Of a stretch of 14,008 nucleotides of DNA, positions 6,639 to 13,844 are shown in pieces; position 1 is the first letter of the stretch; each line of letters opens with the position of its first letter. The DNA lies in the NCBI GenBank assembly GCA_031264885.1, contig JAISDM010000074.1:1-14008 (forward strand). The letters run 5' to 3'. The DNA is from Peptococcaceae bacterium (GTDB lineage: Bacteria > Bacillota > Peptococcia > DRI-13 > UBA5745). A model generated the notes under the pieces. It ran no database searches, had not been told where the DNA came from, and was given only the letters and a program-made list of their open reading frames with translations. A program made the position numbers and the translations under genes.

Positions 6639-7152
6639 TGACGGATTCTCCTTCCGTAACGTTCATCCACGCCGCCGAATATAGTACGTTAAGACTCTGC
6701 GGATACGGTAAAAAAAGGCGGGATGATTGTGACCTCAGCAAGCTTTGGCGCGGAACTGATCACAGCGCTGCCGTTATCAGTTCCGGCAAACCATTGGTTT
6801 CAGCTTTTGTTGTATCAGGGGAATGAAGTTGTTCCCGGATCAGGCGGCCAGGACATCTACCCGGCGGAAATCCGCCTGGAGACCGGCCGGCGCGCGGCGG
6901 CCACGGGCCGGCGCGCCATTCACCGGACGGCTGCCGCCCAAGCGGCGCCGCCCTGCGCCCAAATCCGACTGACGCCACCTTTTCACAAGCTTGCCATCGG
7001 CATCACCGGCAGCCTGAAATTGGACGTCTGGGATTTTTGCCGCTGTTTTTCCTTAAACATCTTCTGGCGCGATCAGATGATACCCTTTTATCTTAAAAAA
7101 CAGCTGATGAATGTCTACTGGGATTGCCGCGGACATTTCCAGGTGCCGCTGA
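6639..7152. other. 514-nt gap between tetR-family gene and tilS; no supported gene
   Basis: No reading frame here has recognisable homology. A plus-strand frame from ATG 6723 to 7163 is open for 146 codons, but it has no properly spaced ribosome binding site, runs against all neighbouring genes, crosses the TetR stop and has an odd composition. The block holds a 25-nt imperfect palindrome (6756-6780), a direct repeat GGCCGGCGCGC at 6885-6895 and 6906-6916, and a GC-rich core flanked by AT-richer ends. The tilS promoter should be in the left part; TATATT (6683-6678) is a possible -10 without a convincing -35. It may be decayed coding DNA or an untranslated RNA. Confidence 0.5.
6756..6780. repeat. 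25-nt imperfect palindrome upstream of tilS
   Basis: CTGAT at 6756-6760 and ATCAG at 6776-6780 are the ends of a 25-nt inverted repeat. Nine of twelve position pairs are complementary and one more is a G-T pair, with GCGCT at the centre. It is about 120 nt upstream of tilS. It could be an operator or a transcript hairpin downstream of the TetR gene, but no T-run follows directly. Confidence 0.35.
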
Positions 7153-7803
7153 TCATCGGCTGACGCGCCCGCTCCGCGCCGGTTCGCCGGATTCAGCCTC
7201 CGCGGCGATGCCGTCCATGATCAGGCGAATCGCCGTTTCCGCCGCCGCCTCCTCGCTTATTTCCTCGTTCGGATACAACAACATTCGGAAAGCCGCGCCG
7301 AAGACGCTGGAGATAATCGAGAACGCCGCCGTGAACGGGTCGATCTGCCGGAATTCCCCCTGTTCGACGCCGTTTCTGATGATGTCCATCACGAATTCCA
7401 GCCGTTCAACGAAATGAGGCTGATCCTGCTTCTGGAATTTGCATTTGTCCATTCCCACATTGTCGAACAAATCCAGACTGACCAGCTTCGCCAGATGCTT
7501 GAACTGAAAGAGGATATTGATGTACCCCCGGATGATGGCTTCCAGTTTTTCCGTGGAGGTGGATTTCAGCAGAACCTCCTTCACCACGATGTTGTCGATG
7601 TATTCCAGCCCCGAACGGAGCGCGTTTTCAAAAAGGGATTCCTTGCTGCGAAAATACTCATAGATCGTACCCTTGCCGATGTTGGCGCGTTCGGCGATAT
7701 CCTCCATCTTGGTGTTGTGAAAGCCTTTCTCACAAAACATTTCCAACGCGGCACGAATGATAATCTCTTTTTTTCCGGTCAGCTTTATATCTCTCAAGTC
7801 CAT
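7153..7803 (-). CDS. TetR-family transcriptional regulator, probable repressor of the adjacent RND efflux operon
   Basis: A 216-residue protein with the usual TetR layout. The N-terminal helix-turn-helix covers about residues 12-55 (AALEMFCEKGFHNTKMEDIAERANIGKGTIYEYFRSKESLFENAL), and the rest is an all-helical ligand-binding and dimerisation region without recognisable signature, as is usual. The ATG at 7803 is preceded directly by a GTG in frame at 7806; either could start, since only a loose GGGGGCGG lies upstream. The gene follows the RND pump on the same strand with 122 nt between them, a gap filled by a palindromic repeat. An inverted repeat of TetR-operator type lies just after the promoter of the adaptor-pump operon, so this protein is the natural candidate repressor and would control its own synthesis if read-through occurs. 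The ligand is unknown. Confidence 0.92.
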   Translation of the reverse strand: MDLRDIKLTGKKEIIIRAALEMFCEKGFHNTKMEDIAERANIGKGTIYEYFRSKESLFENALRSGLEYIDNIVVKEVLLKSTSTEKLEAIIRGYINILFQFKHLAKLVSLDLFDNVGMDKCKFQKQDQPHFVERLEFVMDIIRNGVEQGEFRQIDPFTAAFSIISSVFGAAFRMLLYPNEEISEEAAAETAIRLIMDGIAAEAESGEPARSGRVSR

Positions 7804-7845
7804 CACACCGCCCCCGTTTCATCATTTCGTATTGCGCCTGTCAAA

Positions 7846-7925
7846 GACGGGCCAGCCCGTCCGAAAACAAACGGGCGGATTGCCCATCCGCCCCTACAAA
7901 CGCGCCATTCGCGGCGCAAACGCGG
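7846..7925. repeat. Palindromic repeat element, copy C (variant)
   Basis: It holds two hairpins: GACGGGC-CA-GCCCGTC at 7846-7861 and GGGCGGAT-TGCCC-ATCCGCCC at 7873-7893. The second differs from copies A and B in loop and stem tip, but keeps the outer GGGCGG/CCGCCC. The following CCCCTACAAACGCG matches the reverse complement of the copy A linker. It fills the gap between the RND stop (7926) and the TetR start almost completely. Confidence 0.75.
7863..7893 (-). terminator. Possible intrinsic terminator after the RND pump gene
   Basis: On the minus strand an 8-bp GC-rich stem (GGGCGGAT / ATCCGCCC, 5-nt loop) is followed by GTTTGTTTTC, seven T in nine positions. It starts 32 nt past the pump stop. 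Strength is probably moderate because the T-run is broken by a G. The same hairpin belongs to repeat copy C, so termination may be a by-product. If it works, TetR expression depends on read-through or on a promoter I could not find. Confidence 0.4.
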
Positions 7926-10900
7926 CTAGGCTCTGACGACTCCGCCGCTTTTCGGCGTATTCTTCCGTATCTTTCTGCGCAGATTCAGTTTGTGTACTTT
8001 CTTTCTGACGCATACGCTGAAATTCTCCACGACCACATACATGCAGGGCACAAAAATCAAGGTAATCAGGGTGGAAAAACTCAGGCCCCCCACCACCGTC
8101 ACAGCCAGAGCGGACGTCATCTCCGCGCCCTCTCCCGCGCCGACCGCCATGGGAATCAGTCCCAGCACCGTCGTCAGCGTGGTCATCAGAATGGGGCGCA
8201 AACGGGTGGGCGCGGCTTCCAGGATCGCGTCACGGCGGCTCATGCTGCTGCCTTTGCGCACCGTGTTGATGTAATCCACCAAAATAATGGCGTTGTTGAC
8301 CACGATCCCCGCCAGCATAATGGCGCCGATCAAAACCGTCACGTCCATGGGCTTCCGGGTCACAAACAGCGCCAGCAGCACGCCCGTCAGCGTGGGCGGC
8401 ATGGCGAACATAATCACGAAGGGATACAGGATTTGCTCAAACTGAATGGCCATCACCATGTAGACCAGCACCACGGCCAGCCCCAGCAGCCGGAACAGAT
8501 CCCCGAAGGTATCGTCGATCAGCTCCTGGGTTCCGCCATAGCTCACCGAGATCCCGTCCGGCATGGTCATGGACGCGAGTACGGTTTGCACTTCCGCGTT
8601 GACCGAACCGGAATCCCGGCCCACCACCTTGCCGCTGACCGTCAAAACGCGCACCTGATTCTCGCGCATAATCGAACTGGGGCCCTTGGTGGTCACCATA
8701 TCGGACACATCCGCCAGGGTCAGCATCTGCCCGGTGGGGGAGACGATGGTCAGCGCCGCCACGTCGTTGATGTTCTTGCGGTACTGTTCGTCCAGAACCA
8801 CACGGATATCGAACTCGTCGCCGCCTTCCCGGTAGGATGAAGCCCTGGTTCCGTTCAAGGCTACGGAAACCGCGCCGGATATCTGGGCGGCCGTCAGCCC
8901 GTATTGGCTGGCCTTATCCCGGTTGATCCGCACCTGAACCTCGGGATTGCCGTCGGTCAGGCTGCTGGTGATCTCACGGGCGCCGTCGATTTGTTCGATC
9001 CGGCTCATGAGCGCTTCGGAAAAATTACCCAGCAGATCCAGGTCGTTCCCCATCAATTGCACCGAGATGTCGCTCCCGCTGAGCAGGGACATCATGCCGC
9101 CGCTGAGGGACAGCTCGATGGTCGCGCCCGGAATCGCGGCGCATTGCTGTCTCAGGGTTTCCAGGATCTCTTCCATGGACCGGGTCCTCTGCTCCTTAGA
9201 TACAATACGGCCGCTGATGGTGGCCGTATTGCCGGATCCGCCGCCCAGCGCGCCCAGGCCCACGCCGCCGCCTCCGCCGATGGAGCAGCTCATCCATTCA
9301 TGCTCCGGCATGGCCATCACCATGCCCTCCACTTGCTCCGCCACGCGCATGGTTTCCCGCAGGGGAACCCCCTGGGGCAGTTCGATGCTGATGGAGTATT
9401 CTCCCGTATCCGTAGACGCCATAAATTGCACGCCGATCATCGGAATGAGGGCGAGGCTGCCGACCAGCAGCGCGAAGGTCAGTGTGATCACCGTCTTGCG
9501 GTGTCTCAGCGCCCAGCCCAAAATCCGCTGATAGAAGGACACCAGCCCGCTGATCCCCCCCTGAACGCCGGTAACGGCACGGCCGACGGCGCCCCCGGGA
9601 ATCTCGGTCTTCAAGAGGCGCGCGGACATCATGGGAACCAATGTCAGCGCCGAAAACAACGACGCGGCCAGGGAGAACGAGACCGTCATGGCCATGGGCT
9701 TAAAGATCTGACCGGCCAGACCGGATATAAAGATGAAGGGCAGGAACACCACGACGGTGGTCGCCGTAGACGCCACCACAGCGCCGCCCACTTCCCTGGC
9801 GCCGTTGATCGCCGCCTGAATCTTGCCTGCGCCCAGCTGTCTGTGGCGGTAGACATTTTCCAGAATCACGATGGCGTTGTCCACCATCATGCCCACGCCC
9901 AGAGCCAAGCCGCCCAAAGAAATGACGTTCACGCTGATTTTGGCGAAAAACATCAGCACAAAGGTCGATATAATGGAAAAAGGGATGGCCGTGGCGATGA
10001 TGAAGGTGCTCCGGATGCTTTGAAGAAAAATGAACAGGATGACGATCGCCAGCAGCGCCCCCGTCAAGGCGCTTTCCACCACCGTATTGATGGATTGGCG
10101 GATGATGTCCGCCTGATCCAGCCCCACATCGATGCTCACGTATTCCGGAACGGTCGCCCGGATCCTGTCCAGGGCTTCCGTCACCGCGTCGGACACCTCC
10201 ACCGTATTAGCGTCGCTGGCCTTGCTCAGAGACAGGGACATGCCCTGCTGCCCGTTGATGTAGGAATAGCTGTCCATGTCCTTAAAGGTATCCTCCACGC
10301 GGACCAAATCCTTCAGGCGGATGTTCTCGCCCCGGACGCCGGGGATGATCAGATTCTCCAGCTCTTCCACGCTGCTGAACTCCCCCATGATGCGGAGGGA
10401 GTGTTCCTGCATGCCCTCTTCCACTTCGCCCGCGGAGACATTCCTGTTCTCGCCGGCGATCACGCTTGCCAGGGAACTGATGGAATACCCGTAAGCCTGG
10501 AGCCGCTGAGGCTCCGCGGACAGACGGATCTCCCTGGTCACGCCCCCCGTCAGCGACACGGAGGCGATGCCCGCGACGCGTTCCAGCTGGGGCTGTATGG
10601 TGTCCTCAACCAGCGCCGTCAATTCGTTAAAAGGGACGTTGCCGCTGACCGTCAGGGTAATCACCGGCATTTGGTTGATGTCCATCTTGAGCACCATGGG
10701 CCGTTCCATATCCGACGGCAGGAAGTAACCGACCGTTTCCAGCTGATTCCGGATGTCGTTGATGGAATCGTCTATGTTCGTGCCCCAGATAAATTCCAGA
10801 ATCACCGCGGAGGTTCCCTGGGCGGTCATGGTGGTCATGGTATCGATCCCGCTCAGGGTGCCCAGCGACTGCTCCAGAGGCCGGGTGACCAAATTCTCCA

Positions 10901-11075
10901 TTTCCTCCGGGCTCACGCCGGAATATGTACCGACGACCACCGCGATGGGCAAATCCATATCCGGCATCAAGGCCAGTTTCAGCCCGGTCAGGGACACAAA
11001 GCCCAGGACCAGCACGAACAGAATCATCATGGTGATGGCCACCGGTCTTCTGACTACAAATTGGTAGAATTTCAT
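7926..11075 (-). CDS. RND-superfamily efflux transporter (HAE1/AcrB/SwrC-like)
   Basis: A 1049-residue inner-membrane proton-driven pump with the duplicated RND layout: TM1 at about 12-32, a large extracytoplasmic porter loop, TM2-6 around 335-480, TM7 near 530-555, a second porter loop, and TM8-12 near 860-1020. The first porter loop opens with YSGVSPEEMENLVTRPLEQSLGTLSGI, a conserved HAE stretch. TM4 carries GVGMMVDNAIVILENV with one proton-relay Asp (VDN rather than the VDD of E. coli AcrB), and TM10 has AGIVVNNAIILVDYI with Asn where AcrB has Lys; both are usual in Gram-positive members such as B. subtilis SwrC. Residues about 597-612 are unusually glycine-rich. The ATG overlaps the adaptor stop by 4 nt. 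Substrates cannot be read from sequence; drugs, detergents or amphiphilic peptides are typical. Confidence 0.95.
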   Translation of the reverse strand: MKFYQFVVRRPVAITMMILFVLVLGFVSLTGLKLALMPDMDLPIAVVVGTYSGVSPEEMENLVTRPLEQSLGTLSGIDTMTTMTAQGTSAVILEFIWGTNIDDSINDIRNQLETVGYFLPSDMERPMVLKMDINQMPVITLTVSGNVPFNELTALVEDTIQPQLERVAGIASVSLTGGVTREIRLSAEPQRLQAYGYSISSLASVIAGENRNVSAGEVEEGMQEHSLRIMGEFSSVEELENLIIPGVRGENIRLKDLVRVEDTFKDMDSYSYINGQQGMSLSLSKASDANTVEVSDAVTEALDRIRATVPEYVSIDVGLDQADIIRQSINTVVESALTGALLAIVILFIFLQSIRSTFIIATAIPFSIISTFVLMFFAKISVNVISLGGLALGVGMMVDNAIVILENVYRHRQLGAGKIQAAINGAREVGGAVVASTATTVVVFLPFIFISGLAGQIFKPMAMTVSFSLAASLFSALTLVPMMSARLLKTEIPGGAVGRAVTGVQGGISGLVSFYQRILGWALRHRKTVITLTFALLVGSLALIPMIGVQFMASTDTGEYSISIELPQGVPLRETMRVAEQVEGMVMAMPEHEWMSCSIGGGGGVGLGALGGGSGNTATISGRIVSKEQRTRSMEEILETLRQQCAAIPGATIELSLSGGMMSLLSGSDISVQLMGNDLDLLGNFSEALMSRIEQIDGAREITSSLTDGNPEVQVRINRDKASQYGLTAAQISGAVSVALNGTRASSYREGGDEFDIRVVLDEQYRKNINDVAALTIVSPTGQMLTLADVSDMVTTKGPSSIMRENQVRVLTVSGKVVGRDSGSVNAEVQTVLASMTMPDGISVSYGGTQELIDDTFGDLFRLLGLAVVLVYMVMAIQFEQILYPFVIMFAMPPTLTGVLLALFVTRKPMDVTVLIGAIMLAGIVVNNAIILVDYINTVRKGSSMSRRDAILEAAPTRLRPILMTTLTTVLGLIPMAVGAGEGAEMTSALAVTVVGGLSFSTLITLIFVPCMYVVVENFSVCVRKKVHKLNLRRKIRKNTPKSGGVVRA

Positions 11076-12166
11076 GAGGCGTCACCTCTCGCGGTCACAA
11101 GCACCGCGGCCCCGTCAGCTAAGCTGTACTGGCCTTCCACCACCACCTGCTCCCCTTCGTTCAAGCCGGAGACGATCTCGGCCACGTCTCCCAGCGTCAG
11201 ACCCACTTCCACCTCACGCCGGCGCGCGACGCCGTCCTCCGCCACATAAACGATTCTGGACTGATCGATTTCCAACAGGGCGTACTGGGGCACCGTAATG
11301 ACATTGTCCCGGCGCTCCACAACCAGGGAGGTCTCGGCGTACAGTCCGCCTTTGAGCTCGTTATCGGCGTTGTCAATCTCCATGACGACCGCGAAGGCTT
11401 TCGTGGCGGGATTGATGTTCGGCGGCACAGACTTGATTCTGGCCTCAACAATCCGGTCGCTCATGGAAGGAATCCGCACCTGGAGGACGTCCCCCTGTTT
11501 GACCCCCTGGATGTAGTTCTCGCCCACGTCTACCTTGAACTCCAGGGTATCAATGTTGACGATGGTGCCGATCACGGTTTGGGCGGAGGCCAGCTGCCCC
11601 TCGGTGGCCACGATGGTGTCCACAATGCCGCCGATGGGCGCCGACACCACCAGGCGCTCCTGCTGCAAAGCGAGATTCTCTCTCTGAATCTCCAGCTGTT
11701 TGATTTGGTCCTCCATCTGTTCGATTTGGACCCGGGTCGCCGCTCCGGTTTCTTCCAGAGCCCGGTTCCGCTCCAAATTCAACTGAGCCTGGCTGATCTG
11801 GATCTCCAGATTTGCCGCGTTCAGCTCCAAATCCCGATGATCCATGACGGCCACCGTCTGGCCCTTCGTGACCCGGTCTCCCACCTCAATCAAAATACGC
11901 TCCAATCTGGATCCGGCGCCGCCTCCCATAATGCCCACCTGATCCGAGGGCGTCAATAAGCCGCCAAAAAGCACTGTTTTCTCCATCGGCTGATACGCGA
12001 CCGCCTGAACCACGACCGGAATTTGCGCCGCTTCCAGCCCGGACGCGCCGGCGTCCGCCGCCTCGCCCGGGCTGGATCCCTGGCAAGCCGTCAAAAAACA
12101 GCAGCCTAAAACCGCGATTCCGATCCTGAATCCGATCCCTTTTTTGTCTTTACTGAACAACGTCAT
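11072..12166 (-). CDS. RND efflux periplasmic adaptor (HlyD/MFP family) lipoprotein
   Basis: A 364-residue lipid-anchored adaptor. The signal peptide ends in an LTAC lipobox with Cys28 as lipidation site. After it come the first beta strands and half lipoyl motif (ILIEVGDRVTKGQTVAVMD), a coiled-coil hairpin (about 115-170, rich in Gln, Glu, Leu and Arg), the second half lipoyl motif (VVSAPIGGIVDTIVATEGQL), a beta-barrel (VDVGENYIQGVKQGDVLQVRI) and a membrane-proximal domain. The hairpin is short, as in adaptors lacking a TolC partner. The ATG has GGAGG nine bases upstream. It is the first gene of the efflux operon, downstream of a strong promoter and a TetR-type operator, and overlaps the pump by ATGA. 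Confidence 0.94.
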   Translation of the reverse strand: MTLFSKDKKGIGFRIGIAVLGCCFLTACQGSSPGEAADAGASGLEAAQIPVVVQAVAYQPMEKTVLFGGLLTPSDQVGIMGGGAGSRLERILIEVGDRVTKGQTVAVMDHRDLELNAANLEIQISQAQLNLERNRALEETGAATRVQIEQMEDQIKQLEIQRENLALQQERLVVSAPIGGIVDTIVATEGQLASAQTVIGTIVNIDTLEFKVDVGENYIQGVKQGDVLQVRIPSMSDRIVEARIKSVPPNINPATKAFAVVMEIDNADNELKGGLYAETSLVVERRDNVITVPQYALLEIDQSRIVYVAEDGVARRREVEVGLTLGDVAEIVSGLNEGEQVVVEGQYSLADGAAVLVTARGDAS

Positions 12167-12189
12167 ACCGACAATCCTCCCTCGCCTTT

Positions 12190-12207
12190 CCGACCGGCTG
12201 GTCGGTC
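12190..12207. promoter_or_regulatory. TetR-type operator upstream of the efflux operon
   Basis: CCGACC-GGCT-GGTCGG at 12190-12205 is a perfect 6+6 inverted repeat, and GACCG...CGGTC (12192-12207) gives a second nested pairing. This resembles the GACCGAC/GTCGGTC operators of many TetR regulators. It lies 12 nt after the -10 box, spanning roughly +3 to +20, ahead of the adaptor's ribosome binding site, where a bound repressor would block initiation or early elongation. The TetR gene at 7153-7803 is the likely binder. Confidence 0.65.
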
Positions 12208-12216
12208 AATGTCCTT

Positions 12217-12245
12217 ATTTTACCTTTGCGCCATTTCTTTGTCAA
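12217..12245 (-). promoter_or_regulatory. Sigma-A promoter of the efflux operon
   Basis: On the minus strand TTGACA (12245-12240) is a perfect -35 and TAAAAT (12222-12217) a one-mismatch -10, with the optimal 17-bp spacer. The predicted start near 12210 gives a leader of about 44 nt to the adaptor ATG, containing the palindromic operator. The near-consensus strength fits a promoter held off by a repressor. Confidence 0.75.
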
Positions 12246-12289
12246 CCACGGTGTAAAAGTTGTTCACCAAGAATTCACCGAAGCCAGCC

Positions 12290-12449
12290 GTTTTCCGGAC
12301 GGTCACAGGCGGCAGAATGCCGCCCCTGCGGCGCCGCGAATGACGCGCGCGGTTCGTCGTGTGAACCAACGGGCGGCAGAATGCCGCCCCTACGGCGCAG
12401 CGGCGCGTCTGTAGGGGCGGCATTCTGCCGCCCGTCTTTGGCAAAAACG
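12290..12449. repeat. Compound palindromic repeat element, copy B (three hairpin units)
   Basis: Three hairpin units are present: 12307-12325, 12371-12389 and, in opposite orientation, 12415-12433. The last two sit in a perfect 25-bp inverted repeat (12369-12393 with 12411-12435, 17-nt spacer). The flanks GTTTTCCGGAC (12290-12300) and CTTTGGCAAA match those of copy A at 111-206. Compared with A, copy B carries one additional unit plus linker. The element lies between the flagellar genes and the efflux promoter, completing the 322-nt gap at 12167-12488, whose remainder holds only that promoter and operator. Confidence 0.85.
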
Positions 12450-12488
12450 GATACCGCGTTCATCATTTAGAAATCAGGCGCCTTGTGT

Positions 12489-12884
12489 TTATGGGATCCG
12501 CGATTCACCGTCGGGCATCATTGCCGCGGTGTACGCGTTCTCGCGTTTGATTTGCTTATACATCATATCGGCCAGGCCGATGCCGCCCATGCCTGTGAAC
12601 TTCTTGGACATCTCGTCGTCCAGCATATCTTCGTAAATCTTATTCGCGTAACTCTTGGGGATCAGGTCGGATTCGGGAATGGTCTGGCGCATCTGCCGGA
12701 TCATTTTGTACAAAAAATAGGACTCGAATTCCTGACACGCCATCTTTAATTTCTCGTCGTCCTGGGCGCTCATGGCCTGATTCAACGCGTTCTGAAAGCT
12801 CTCCTGGGCTTTCGCGCTTTTGTCCAGCTCCCGCCGGGCCTGGGATTGGACGCCATCCAAGGCGCCGATGCCTGTTATATCCAT
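12489..12884 (-). CDS. Flagellar rod-binding protein (FlgJ N-terminal-domain type)
   Basis: A 131-residue protein made of a single rod-binding domain. The pattern LKMACQEFESYFLYKMIRQMRQT, then YANKIYEDMLDDEMSKKF and GGIGLADMMYKQI, matches the N-terminal half of FlgJ, which acts as cap or scaffold for rod assembly. The C-terminal peptidoglycan-hydrolase domain of proteobacterial FlgJ is missing, as is usual in Bacillota, so another hydrolase must open the wall. The first 40 residues are polar and probably disordered. The ATG at 12884 has a GAGGAG site 8 nt upstream. It follows flgG by 50 nt and is probably co-transcribed. Confidence 0.88.
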   Translation of the reverse strand: MDITGIGALDGVQSQARRELDKSAKAQESFQNALNQAMSAQDDEKLKMACQEFESYFLYKMIRQMRQTIPESDLIPKSYANKIYEDMLDDEMSKKFTGMGGIGLADMMYKQIKRENAYTAAMMPDGESRIP

Positions 12885-12934
12885 ATGTACCGCTCCTCAA
12901 CATTTTGTCGCTGCGATTCTTACCTAATTATCCG

Positions 12935-13777
12935 TTACCGTTTGAGCTGATTGGTGTAGCCCATCAGTTCGTCGGAGGTCTGCACGGCCTTGGTATTGAT
13001 CTCATACGCCCGCTGGCAGATGATCATATTGACCATTTCATCGGCGAGCTTCACATTGGAAGCCTCCAGGAACCCGCTGTGGATGCCGCCGAAATTCCCC
13101 TGACCGGGCTGTCCCACAAAGATCTCTCCGCAAGCCTCGTTATGGATAAAAATATTGTTCCCATAAGAGGTCAGCGCCTGGGGATTGGCGAAGCGAACCA
13201 AAGAAATGCCCACTCTGTCCCCCAGCTCAATTTCATCGGTGCTGATCCAGCCTTCCTCGCTGATGGCCAGAGAGGGGATTTCCTCGGGCTCGATCCGGAT
13301 ATGTCTCAGTGTCCTGCCTCCGATGGTCACGCTGGTCGTACCGTTGGCGGAAGCGTTGCCCCTCTCGGACAGAAGCCGGTAGCCATTGGCGTTGACGATG
13401 TAGCCGTCCTGGTCAATTTTCATGGCGCTGTCCCGGGTATATCCCACGCTGCCGTCCGGCATCTGAACCGCGTAAAAACCCTCGCCCATAATGCAGATAT
13501 CCGTAACGTTCCCTGTCTCCTGGGGCGCCCCCTGGGAAAACTCATATACGGTGCCCACAATGCGCACGCCATGCCCCACTTCCTTGGATGTGGGATTGAA
13601 AAAACCCTCCGTGCCATAAGCGGGCTGTCTCAGCTGCTGATAAATCAGAGACTGAAAATCCGGGCGGCTTTTGCGGAATCCGGTGGTGTTTACATTGGAT
13701 AAATTGTTTGAAATGATGTCCATATTGGTTTGCTGTGCCTTCAAACCTGAAGCCGCGATAAAAAGTGACCGCATCAT
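12935..13777 (-). CDS. flgG: Flagellar distal rod protein FlgG
   Basis: A 280-residue secreted structural protein of the flagellar distal rod, exported by the flagellar type III system and therefore without a cleaved signal. The N-terminal MMRSLFIAASGLKAQQTNMD and ISNNLSNVNTTGFRKSRPDF segments are the classic rod/hook signature, with the LIYQQLRQP stretch typical of FlgG. The C-terminal EASNVKLADEMVNMIICQRAYEINTKAVQTSDELM is the matching helix that packs in the coiled-coil core. Length is close to the family norm. A GAAGG site eight bases upstream supports the first of two adjacent ATGs. It is followed by the rod-binding gene; a flgF paralogue may lie beyond the window edge. Confidence 0.95.
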   Translation of the reverse strand: MMRSLFIAASGLKAQQTNMDIISNNLSNVNTTGFRKSRPDFQSLIYQQLRQPAYGTEGFFNPTSKEVGHGVRIVGTVYEFSQGAPQETGNVTDICIMGEGFYAVQMPDGSVGYTRDSAMKIDQDGYIVNANGYRLLSERGNASANGTTSVTIGGRTLRHIRIEPEEIPSLAISEEGWISTDEIELGDRVGISLVRFANPQALTSYGNNIFIHNEACGEIFVGQPGQGNFGGIHSGFLEASNVKLADEMVNMIICQRAYEINTKAVQTSDELMGYTNQLKR

Positions 13778-13805
13778 AATAAATACCTTCTTTCAACAGT
13801 ATTGA

Positions 13806-13835
13806 ATCATACCCGCGATTCGTAGTTTGGCGCAA
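13806..13835 (-). promoter_or_regulatory. Weak candidate promoter for flgG
   Basis: On the minus strand TATGAT (13811-13806) is a good -10, with TTGCGC (13835-13830) 18 bp upstream as a poor -35 matching three of six consensus bases. No SigD-type TAAA...GCCGATAA pattern was seen. It lies between the hairpin element and the flgG ribosome binding site. Confidence 0.3.
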
Positions 13836-13844
13836 ATACCCGGT

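Noticed and set aside
6723..7163. 146-codon plus-strand frame as a gene
   Set aside because: There is no spaced ribosome binding site, no recognisable family, opposite orientation to every neighbour, and it overlaps the end of the TetR gene. It is kept only as part of the unexplained gap.
7839..7844. TTGACA on the minus strand as -35 of a TetR promoter
   Set aside because: No acceptable -10 hexamer is found 15 to 19 bp downstream, so it is not called as a promoter.
8904..11249. 781-codon plus-strand open frame opposite the RND pump
   Set aside because: It is rich in His, Gln, Asp and Gly with no hydrophobic core, as expected from the reverse strand of a GC-rich transporter gene. The minus-strand frame is an unmistakable RND pump.
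12307..12433. CRISPR-like array from repeated GGGCGGCAGAATGCCGCCC units
   Set aside because: The units alternate in orientation, spacing is irregular, the spacers are related linkers rather than unique sequences, and no cas gene is present.
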